64,000 bases of DNA, from the NCBI GenBank assembly GCA_007844125.1, contig CM017555.1, positions 22,155,669-22,219,668 on the forward strand. Reading direction: 5' to 3'. This document shows positions 52,538 to 64,000 of the stretch, piece after piece (within the stretch, counting starts at the first letter, position 1; every line of letters starts with the position of its first letter). The DNA comes from Sinonovacula constricta. Its lineage: Eukaryota; Mollusca; Bivalvia; Cardiida; Solecurtidae. The translations under genes were made by a program, and so were the position numbers. The notes under the pieces were generated by a model. That model worked only from the letters and a program-made list of their open reading frames with translations. It was not told the DNA's origin and did not search any database.

Positions 52538-55500
52538 GTGGGATGTAACCCAGGGAGACTATGATACCACAACCATCCTCCTCCCCATGATGACAGTGGG
52601 ATGTAACCCAGGGAGACTATGATACCACAACCATCCTCCTCCCCATGATGACAATGGGATGTGACCCAGGGAAACTATGATACCACAACCATCCTCCTCC
52701 CCATGATGACAGTGGGATGCAACCCAGGGAGACTATGATATCACTACCATCCTCCTCCCCATGATGACAATGGGATGTAACCCAGGGAGACTATGATACC
52801 ACAACCATCCTCCTCCCCATGATGACAGTGGGATGTGACCCAGGGAGACTATGATACCACAACCATCCTCCTCCCCATGATGACAGTGGGATGCAACCCA
52901 GGGAGACTATGATATCACTACCATCCTCCTCCCCATGATGACAATGGGATGTGACCCAGGGAAACTATGATACCACAACCATCCTCCTCCCCATGATGAC
53001 AGTGGGATGTGACCCAGGGAAACTATGATACCACAACCATCCTCCTCCCCATGATGACAGTGGGATGCAACCCAGGGAGACTATGATATCACTACCATCC
53101 TCCTCCCCATGATGACAGTGGGATGCAACCCAGGGAGACTATGATACCACAACCATCCTCCTCCCCATGATGACAATGGGATGTGACCCAGGGAGACTAT
53201 GATACCACAACCAACCTCCTCCCCATGATGACAGTGGGATGTAACCCAGGAAGACTATGATACCACAACCATCCTCCTCCCCATGATGACAGTGGGATGT
53301 AACCCAGGGAGACTATGATACCACAACCATCCTCCTCCCCATGATGACAATGGGATGTGACCCAGGGAAACTATGATACCACAACCATCCTCCTCCCCAT
53401 GATGACAGTGGGATGCAACCCAGGGAGACTATGATATCACTACCATCCTCCTCCCCATGATGACAATGGGATGTAACCCAGGGAGACTATGATACCACAA
53501 CCATCCTCCTCCCCATGATGACAGTGGGATGTGACCCAGGGAGACTATGATACCACAACCATCCTCCTCCCCATGATGACAGTGGGATGCAACCCAGGGA
53601 GACTATGATATCACTACCATCCTCCTCCCCATGATGACAATGGGATGTGACCCAGGGAAACTATGATACCACAACCATCCTCCTCCCCATGATGACAGTG
53701 GGATGTGACCCAGGGAAACTATGATACCACAACCATCCTCCTCCCCATGATGACAATGGGATGCAACCCAGGGAGACTATGATACCACAACCATCCTCCT
53801 CCCCATGATGACAGTGGGATGTGACCCAGGGAGACTATGATACCACAACCATCCTCCTCCCCATGATGACAGTGGGATGCAACCCAGGGAGACTATGATA
53901 TCACTACCATCCTCCTCCCCATGATGACAATGGGATGCAACCCAGGGAGACTATGATACCACAACCATCCTCCTCCCCATGATGACAGTGGGATGTGACC
54001 CAGGGAGACTATGATACCACAACCATCCTCCTCCCCATGATGACAATGGGATGTAACCCAGGGAGACTATGATACCACAACCATCCTCCTCCCCATGATG
54101 ACAGTGGGATGTAACCCAGGGAGACTATGATACCACAACCATCCTCCTCCCCATGATGACAGTGGGATGTGACCCAGGGAGACTATGATACCACAACCAT
54201 CCTCCTCCCCATGATGACAGTGGGATGTGACCCAGGGAGACTATGATACCACAACCATCCTCCTCCCCATGATGACAGTGGGATGTGACCCAGGGAGACT
54301 ATGATACCACAACCATCCTCCTCCCCATGATGACAGTGGGATGTAACCCAAGGAGACTATGATACCACAACCATCCTCCTCCCCATGATGACAGTGGGAT
54401 GCAACCCAGGGAGACTATGATACCACAACCATCCTCCTCTCCATGATGACAGTGGGATGCAACCCAGGGAGACTATGATACCACAACCATCCTCCTCCCC
54501 ATGATGACAATGGGATGCAACCCAGGGAGACTATGATACCACAACCATCCTCCTCCCCATGATGACAGTGGGATGTAACCCAGGGAGACTATGATACCAC
54601 AACCATCCTCCTCTCCATGATGACAGTGGGATGCAACCCAGGGAAACTATGATACCACAACCATCCTCCTCCCCATGATGACAATGGGATGCAACCCAGG
54701 GAGACTATGATACCACAACCATCCTCCTCCCCATGATGACAGTGGGATGTGACCCAGGGAAACTATGATACCACAACCATCCTCCTCTCCATGATGACAA
54801 TGGGATGCAACCCAGGGAGACTATGATACCACAACCATCCTCCTCCCCATGATGACAGTGGGATGCAACCCAGGGAGACTATGATATCACTACCATCCTC
54901 CTCCCCATGATGACAATGGGATGCAACCCAGGGAGACTATGATACCACTACCATCCTCCTCCCCATGATGACAATGGGATGTAACCCAGGGAGACTATGA
55001 TACCACAACCATCCTCCCCCCTATGATGACAGTGGGATGTGACCCAGGGAGACTATGATACCACAACCATCCTCCTCCCCATGATGACAGTGGGATGCAA
55101 CCCAGGGAGACTATGATACCACAACCATCCTCCTCCCCATGATGACAGTGGGATGTAACCCAGGGAGACTATGATATCACTACCATCCTCCTCCCCATGA
55201 TGACAGTGGGATGTAACCCAGGGAGACTATGATACCACAACCATCCTCCTCCCCATGATGACAGTGGGATGCAACCCAGGGAGACTATGATGCCATAACC
55301 ATCCTCCTCCCCATGATGACAGTGGGATGTAACCCAGGGAGACTATGATACCACAACCATCCTCCTCCCCATGATGACAGTGGGATGTAACCCAGGGAGA
55401 CTATGATACCACAACCATCCTCCTCCCCATGATGACAATGGGATGTGACCCAGGGAGACTATGATACCACAACCATCCTCCTCCCCATGATGACAGTGGG

Positions 55501-57293
55501 ATGTGACCCAGGGAGACTATGATACCACAACCATCCTCCTCCCCATGATGACAGTGGGATGTAACCCAAGGAGACTATGATACCACAACCATCCTCCTCC
55601 CCATGATGACAGTGGGATGCAACCCAGGGAGACTATGATACCACAACCATCCTCCTCTCCATGATGACAATGGGATGCGACCCAGGGAGACTATGATACC
55701 ACAACCATCCTCCTCCCCATGATGACAGTGGGATGCAACCCAGGGAGACTATGATACCACAACCATCCTCCTCCCCATGATGACAGTGGGATGCAACCCA
55801 GGGAGACTATGATACCACAACCATCCTCCTCTCCATGATGACAGTGGGATGCAACCCAGGGAGACTATGATATCACAACCATCCTCCTCTCCATGATGAC
55901 AGTGGGATGCAACCCAGGGAGACTATGATACCACAACCATCCTCCTCTCCATGATGACAATGGGATGCGACCCAGGGAGACTATGATACCACAACCATCC
56001 TCCTCCCCATGATGACAGTGGGATGCAACCCAGGGAGACTATGATACCACAACCATCCTCCTCCCCATGATGACAGTGGGATGCAACCCAGGGAGACTAT
56101 GATACCACAACCATCCTCCTCCCCATGATGACAGTGGGATGTAACCCAGGGAGACTATGATACCACAACCATCCTCCTCCCCATGATGACAGTGGGATGT
56201 AACCCAGGGAGACTATGATACCACAACCATCCTCCTCCCCATGATGACAGTGGGATGTGACCCAGGGAGACTATGATACCACAACCATCCTCCGCCCCAT
56301 GATGACAGTGGGATGTGACCCAGGGAGACTATGATACCACAACCATCCTCCTCCCCATGATGACAGTGGGATGTGACCCAGGGAGACTATGATACCACAA
56401 CCATCCTCCTCCCCATGATGACAGTGGGATGTAACCCAAGGAGACTATGATACCACAACCATCCTCCTCCCCATGATGACAGTGGGATGCAACCCAGGGA
56501 GACTATGATACCACAACCATCCTCCTCTCCATGATGACAGTGGGATGCAACCCAGGGAGACTATGATACCACAACCATCCTCCTCTCCATGATGACAATG
56601 GGATGCGACCCAGGGAGACTATGATACCACAACCATCCTCCTCCCCATGATGACAGTGGGATGCAACCCAGGGAGACTATGATATCACTACCATCCTCCT
56701 CCCCATGATGACAGTGGGATGTGACCCAGGGAAACTATGATACCACAACCAACCTCCTCCCCATGATGACAATGGGATGTGACCCAGGGAGACTATGATA
56801 CCACAACCATCCTCCTTTCCATGATGACAATGGGATGCAACCCAGGGAGACTATGATACCACAACCATCCTCCTCTCCATGATGACAATGGGTTGCAACC
56901 CAGGGAAACTATGATACCACAACCATCCTCCTTTCCATGATGACAATGGGTTGCAACCCAGGGAAACTATGATACCACAACCATCCTCCTCTCCATGATG
57001 ACAATGGGATGCAACCCAGGGAGACTATGATACCACAACAATCCTCCTCCCCATGATGACAGTGGGATGTGACCCAGGGAGACTATGATACCACAACCAT
57101 CCTCCTCTCCATGATGACAATGGGTTGCAACCCAGGGAAACTATGATATCACTACCATCCTCCTCCCCATGATGACAATGGGATGTGACCCAGGGAGACT
57201 ATGATACCACAACCATCCTCCTCTCCATGATGACAATGGGATGCAACCCAGGGAGACTATGATATCACTACCATCCTCCTCCCCATGATGACA
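52538..57293. repeat. higher-order repeat copy 1 (82 x 58 bp = 4756 bp)
   Basis: First copy of an almost exact tandem duplication within the satellite. Rare variants recur precisely 4756 bp downstream: 55011 with 59767 (TCCCCCCTAT), 55295 with 60051 (GCCATAACC), 56294 with 61050 (CTCCGCCCC), 56893 with 61649 (GGGTTGCAAC), 57035 with 61791 (ACAACAATCC). Confidence 0.95.
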
Positions 57294-60200
57294 GTGGGAT
57301 GTAACCCAGGGAGACTATGATACCACAACCATCCTCCTCCCCATGATGACAGTGGGATGTAACCCAGGGAGACTATGATACCACAACCATCCTCCTCCCC
57401 ATGATGACAATGGGATGTGACCCAGGGAAACTATGATACCACAACCATCCTCCTCCCCATGATGACAGTGGGATGCAACCCAGGGAGACTATGATATCAC
57501 TACCATCCTCCTCCCCATGATGACAATGGGATGTAACCCAGGGAGACTATGATACCACAACCATCCTCCTCCCCATGATGACAGTGGGATGTGACCCAGG
57601 GAGACTATGATACCACAACCATCCTCCTCCCCATGATGACAGTGGGATGCAACCCAGGGAGACTATGATATCACTACCATCCTCCTCCCCATGATGACAA
57701 TGGGATGTGACCCAGGGAAACTATGATACCACAACCATCCTCCTCCCCATGATGACAGTGGGATGTGACCCAGGGAAACTATGATACCACAACCATCCTC
57801 CTCCCCATGATGACAGTGGGATGCAACCCAGGGAGACTATGATATCACTACCATCCTCCTCCCCATGATGACAGTGGGATGCAACCCAGGGAGACTATGA
57901 TACCACAACCATCCTCCTCCCCATGATGACAATGGGATGTGACCCAGGGAGACTATGATACCACAACCAACCTCCTCCCCATGATGACAGTGGGATGTAA
58001 CCCAGGGAGACTATGATACCACAACCATCCTCCTCCCCATGATGACAGTGGGATGTAACCCAGGGAGACTATGATACCACAACCATCCTCCTCCCCATGA
58101 TGACAATGGGATGTGACCCAGGGAAACTATGATACCACAACCATCCTCCTCCCCATGATGACAGTGGGATGCAACCCAGGGAGACTATGATATCACTACC
58201 ATCCTCCTCCCCATGATGACAATGGGATGTAACCCAGGGAGACTATGATACCACAACCATCCTCCTCCCCATGATGACAGTGGGATGTGACCCAGGGAGA
58301 CTATGATACCACAACCATCCTCCTCCCCATGATGACAGTGGGATGCAACCCAGGGAGACTATGATATCACTACCATCCTCCTCCCCATGATGACAATGGG
58401 ATGTGACCCAGGGAAACTATGATACCACAACCATCCTCCTCCCCATGATGACAGTGGGATGTGACCCAGGGAAACTATGATACCACAACCATCCTCCTCC
58501 CCATGATGACAATGGGATGCAACCCAGGGAGACTATGATACCACAACCATCCTCCTCCCCATGATGACAGTGGGATGTGACCCAGGGAGACTATGATACC
58601 ACAACCATCCTCCTCCCCATGATGACAGTGGGATGCAACCCAGGGAGACTATGATATCACTACCATCCTCCTCCCCATGATGACAATGGGATGCAACCCA
58701 GGGAGACTATGATACCACAACCATCCTCCTCCCCATGATGACAGTGGGATGTGACCCAGGGAGACTATGATACCACAACCATCCTCCTCCCCATGATGAC
58801 AATGGGATGTAACCCAGGGAGACTATGATACCACAACCATCCTCCTCCCCATGATGACAGTGGGATGTAACCCAGGGAGACTATGATACCACAACCATCC
58901 TCCTCCCCATGATGACAGTGGGATGCAACCCAGGGAGACTATGATACCACAACCATCCTCCTCCCCATGATGACAGTGGGATGTGACCCAGGGAGACTAT
59001 GATACCACAACCATCCTCCTCCCCATGATGACAGTGGGATGTGACCCAGGGAGACTATGATACCACAACCATCCTCCTCCCCATGATGACAGTGGGATGT
59101 AACCCAAGGAGACTATGATACCACAACCATCCTCCTCCCCATGATGACAGTGGGATGCAACCCAGGGAGACTATGATACCACAACCATCCTCCTCTCCAT
59201 GATGACAGTGGGATGCAACCCAGGGAGACTATGATACCACAACCATCCTCCTCCCCATGATGACAATGGGATGCAACCCAGGGAGACTATGATACCACAA
59301 CCATCCTCCTCCCCATGATGACAGTGGGATGTAACCCAGGGAGACTATGATACCACAACCATCCTCCTCTCCATGATGACAGTGGGATGCAACCCAGGGA
59401 AACTATGATACCACAACCATCCTCCTCCCCATGATGACAATGGGATGCAACCCAGGGAGACTATGATACCACAACCATCCTCCTCCCCATGATGACAGTG
59501 GGATGTGACCCAGGGAAACTATGATACCACAACCATCCTCCTCTCCATGATGACAATGGGATGCAACCCAGGGAGACTATGATACCACAACCATCCTCCT
59601 CCCCATGATGACAGTGGGATGCAACCCAGGGAGACTATGATATCACTACCATCCTCCTCCCCATGATGACAATGGGATGCAACCCAGGGAGACTATGATA
59701 CCACTACCATCCTCCTCCCCATGATGACAATGGGATGTAACCCAGGGAGACTATGATACCACAACCATCCTCCCCCCTATGATGACAGTGGGATGTGACC
59801 CAGGGAGACTATGATACCACAACCATCCTCCTCCCCATGATGACAGTGGGATGCAACCCAGGGAGACTATGATACCACAACCATCCTCCTCCCCATGATG
59901 ACAGTGGGATGTAACCCAGGGAGACTATGATATCACTACCATCCTCCTCCCCATGATGACAGTGGGATGTAACCCAGGGAGACTATGATACCACAACCAT
60001 CCTCCTCCCCATGATGACAGTGGGATGCAACCCAGGGAGACTATGATGCCATAACCATCCTCCTCCCCATGATGACAGTGGGATGTAACCCAGGGAGACT
60101 ATGATACCACAACCATCCTCCTCCCCATGATGACAGTGGGATGTAACCCAGGGAGACTATGATACCACAACCATCCTCCTCCCCATGATGACAATGGGAT

Positions 60201-62049
60201 GTGACCCAGGGAGACTATGATACCACAACCATCCTCCTCCCCATGATGACAGTGGGATGTGACCCAGGGAGACTATGATACCACAACCATCCTCCTCCCC
60301 ATGATGACAGTGGGATGTAACCCAAGGAGACTATGATACCACAACCATCCTCCTCCCCATGATGACAGTGGGATGCAACCCAGGGAGACTATGATACCAC
60401 AACCATCCTCCTCTCCATGATGACAATGGGATGCGACCCAGGGAGACTATGATACCACAACCATCCTCCTCCCCATGATGACAGTGGGATGCAACCCAGG
60501 GAGACTATGATACCACAACCATCCTCCTCCCCATGATGACAGTGGGATGCAACCCAGGGAGACTATGATACCACAACCATCCTCCTCTCCATGATGACAG
60601 TGGGATGCAACCCAGGGAGACTATGATACCACAACCATCCTCCTCTCCATGATGACAGTGGGATGCAACCCAGGGAGACTATGATACCACAACCATCCTC
60701 CTCTCCATGATGACAATGGGATGCGACCCAGGGAGACTATGATACCACAACCATCCTCCTCCCCATGATGACAGTGGGATGCAACCCAGGGAGACTATGA
60801 TACCACAACCATCCTCCTCCCCATGATGACAGTGGGATGCAACCCAGGGAGACTATGATACCACAACCATCCTCCTCCCCATGATGACAGTGGGATGTAA
60901 CCCAGGGAGACTATGATACCACAACCATCCTCCTCCCCATGATGACAGTGGGATGTAACCCAGGGAGACTATGATACCACAACCATCCTCCTCCCCATGA
61001 TGACAGTGGGATGTGACCCAGGGAGACTATGATACCACAACCATCCTCCGCCCCATGATGACAGTGGGATGTGACCCAGGGAGACTATGATACCACAACC
61101 ATCCTCCTCCCCATGATGACAGTGGGATGTGACCCAGGGAGACTATGATACCACAACCATCCTCCTCCCCATGATGACAGTGGGATGTAACCCAAGGAGA
61201 CTATGATACCACAACCATCCTCCTCCCCATGATGACAGTGGGATGCAACCCAGGGAGACTATGATACCACAACCATCCTCCTCTCCATGATGACAGTGGG
61301 ATGCAACCCAGGGAGACTATGATACCACAACCATCCTCCTCTCCATGATGACAATGGGATGCGACCCAGGGAGACTATGATACCACAACCATCCTCCTCC
61401 CCATGATGACAGTGGGATGCAACCCAGGGAGACTATGATATCACTACCATCCTCCTCCCCATGATGACAGTGGGATGTGACCCAGGGAAACTATGATACC
61501 ACAACCAACCTCCTCCCCATGATGACAATGGGATGTGACCCAGGGAGACTATGATACCACAACCATCCTCCTTTCCATGATGACAATGGGATGCAACCCA
61601 GGGAGACTATGATACCACAACCATCCTCCTCTCCATGATGACAATGGGTTGCAACCCAGGGAAACTATGATACCACAACCATCCTCCTTTCCATGATGAC
61701 AATGGGTTGCAACCCAGGGAAACTATGATACCACAACCATCCTCCTCTCCATGATGACAATGGGATGCAACCCAGGGAGACTATGATACCACAACAATCC
61801 TCCTCCCCATGATGACAGTGGGATGTGACCCAGGGAGACTATGATACCACAACCATCCTCCTCTCCATGATGACAATGGGTTGCAACCCAGGGAAACTAT
61901 GATATCACTACCATCCTCCTCCCCATGATGACAATGGGATGTGACCCAGGGAGACTATGATACCACAACCATCCTCCTCTCCATGATGACAATGGGATGC
62001 AACCCAGGGAGACTATGATATCACTACCATCCTCCTCCCCATGATGACA
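57294..62049. repeat. higher-order repeat copy 2 (4756 bp)
   Basis: Directly follows copy 1. Differences I found by eye: A at 53251 versus G at 58007, and TG at 54170-54171 versus CA at 58926-58927. Similarity in this register ends at 62050 (A) versus 57294 (G), matching the duplication junction. Confidence 0.93.
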
Positions 62050-64000
62050 ATGGGATGCAACCCAGGGAGACTATGATATCACTACCATCCTCCTCCCCAT
62101 GATGACAATGGGATGTGACCCAGGGAAACTATGATACCACAACCATCCTCCTCCCCATGATGACAATGGGATGCAACCCAGGGAGACTATGATACCACAA
62201 CCATCCTCCTCTCCATGATGACAGTGGGATGCAACCCAGGGAGACTATGATATCACTACCATCCTCCTCCCCATGATGACAATGGGATGTGACCCAGGGA
62301 AACTATGATACCACAACCATCCTCCTCTCCATGATGACAATGGGATGCAACCCAGGGAGACTATGATATCACTACCATCCTCCTCCCCATGATGACAATG
62401 GGATGTGACCCAGGGAGACTATGATACCACAACCATCCTCCTCTCCATGATGACAATGGGATGCAACCCAAGGAGACTATGATATCACTACCATCCTCCT
62501 CCCCATGATGACAATGGGATGTGACCCAGGGAAACTATGATACCACAACCATCCTCCTCCCTATGATGACAATGGGATACAACCCAGGGAGACTATGATA
62601 CCACAACCATCCTCCTCCCCATGATGACAATGGGATGTGACCCAGGGAGACTATGATACCACAACCATCCTCCTCTCCATGATGACAATGGGATGCAACC
62701 CAGGGAGACTATGATATCACTACCATCCTCCTCCCCATGATGACAGTGGGATGTAACCCAGGGAGACTATGATATCACTACCATCCTTCTCCCCATGATG
62801 ACAATGGGATGTGACCCAGGGAAACTATGATACCACAACCATCCTCCTCCCCATGATGACAATGGGATGCAACCCAGGGAGACTATGATATCACTACCAT
62901 CCTCCTCCCCATGATGACAATGGGATGTGACCCAGGGAAACTATGATACCACAACCATCCTCCTCTCCATGATGACAATGGGATGCAACCCAGGGAGACT
63001 ATGATATCACTACCATCCTCCTCCCCATGATGACAATGGGATGCAACCCAGGGAGACTATGATACCACAACCATCCTCCTCTCCATGATGACAATGGGAT
63101 GCAACCCAGGGAGACTATGATATCACTACCATCCTCCTCCCCATGATGACAATGGGATGTGACCCAGGGAAACTATGATACCACAACCATCCTCCTCCCT
63201 ATGATGACAATGGGATGCAACCCAGGGAGACTATGATATCACTACTATCCTCCTCTCCATGATGACAATGGGATGCAACCCAGGGAGACTATGATATCAC
63301 TACCATCCTCCTCCCCATGATGACAGTGGGATGCAACCCAGGGAGACTATGATACCACAACCATCCTCCTCCCCATGATGACAGTGGGATGTAACCCAGG
63401 GAGACTATGATACCACAACCATCCTCCTCTCCATGATGACAATGGGATGCAACCCAGGGAGACTATGATATCACTACCATCCTCCTCCCCATGATGACAA
63501 TGGGATGTGACCCAGGGAAACTATGATACCACAACCATCCTCCGCCCTATGATGACAATGGGATGCAACCCAAGGAGACTATGATACCACAACCATCCTC
63601 CTCCCCATTATGACAATGGGATGCAACCCAGGGAGACTATGATACCACAACCACTGTCCTCCCCATGATGACAGTAGGATGCATCCCAGGGAGACTATGA
63701 TACCACTACCATCCTCCTCCCCATGATGACAATGGGATGCAACCCAGGGAGACTATGATACCACAACCATCCTCCTCCACATGATGACAATGGGATGTGA
63801 CCCAGGGAGACTATGATACCACTACCATCCTCCTCCCCATGATGACAATGGGATGCAACCCAGGGAGACTATGATACCACTACCATCCTCCTCCCCATGA
63901 TGACAATGGGATGTGACCCAGGGAGACTATGATACCACTACCATCCTCCCCCCCATGATGACAGTGGGATGTGACCCAGGGAGACTATGATACCACAACC

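Larger units (their letters stand above)
51572..64000. repeat. 58 bp satellite array, about 214 units (right edge truncated)
   Basis: Head-to-tail 58 bp units: CTATGATACCACAACCATCC, TCCTCCCCATGATGACAGTG, GGATGTGACCCAGGGAGA. Recurrent variants are GATACCACAAC/GATATCACTAC, ACAGTG/ACAATG, GTGACC/GCAACC/GTAACC, GGGAGA/GGGAAA and CTCCCC/CTCTCC. They occur in ordered blocks, so the array has higher-order structure. 58 is not a multiple of 3 and each unit has stops, so it is not coding. The array leaves the window still in register. Confidence 0.98.

Overview
This looks like AT-rich metazoan nuclear DNA. Genes are split by GT-AG introns, there are no prokaryotic operons, and repeats are dense. The mix of tRNA-derived SINEs, TTAA-flanked miniature elements, many minisatellites and a CpG-poor gene body next to a CpG-richer intergenic stretch fits a mollusc, most likely a bivalve. 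That assignment is inference; nothing in the window names the species.

Layout. Positions 1-2830 are the right part of a ~50 bp minisatellite that continues off the left edge. Positions 2990-18400 hold the one gene I can support: the last 13 exons of a + strand gene whose 5' end lies left of the window. The exons give 370 uninterrupted codons, a stop at 18398-18400 and a polyadenylation signal at 18773. The product is a hydrophilic, acidic, probably disordered protein that I do not recognise. Its introns hold SINEs, an inverted pair of dispersed repeats flanking exons 7-9, and a fourfold local duplication of the exon 9 acceptor region.

18.8-25 kb is CpG-richer and mostly featureless, with weak candidates for a minus-strand first exon (22.4 kb) and a plus-strand TATA promoter (24.7 kb). 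25-51.5 kb is CpG-poor and almost entirely repeats: a TCTG tract, a palindrome-rich inverted-repeat element (26.05-26.84 kb), a pogo-like element (27.9-28.8 kb), eight copies or fragments of a ~500 bp element flanked by TTAA, many SINE copies, an ~850 bp tandem duplication (48.8-50.4 kb), and minisatellites with units of about 24, 29, 35, 44 and 79 bp. 51.57-64.0 kb is a 58 bp satellite running off the right edge. It contains an almost perfect tandem duplication of exactly 82 units (4756 bp).

The strongest unifying observation is that several minisatellites can be traced to the dispersed element they grew from: the left array from an internal SINE segment, the 29 and 79 bp arrays from the 3' end of the TTAA element, and the 35 bp array from inside another dispersed repeat. 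No multi-gene system, CRISPR array, rRNA or confident tRNA gene is present.
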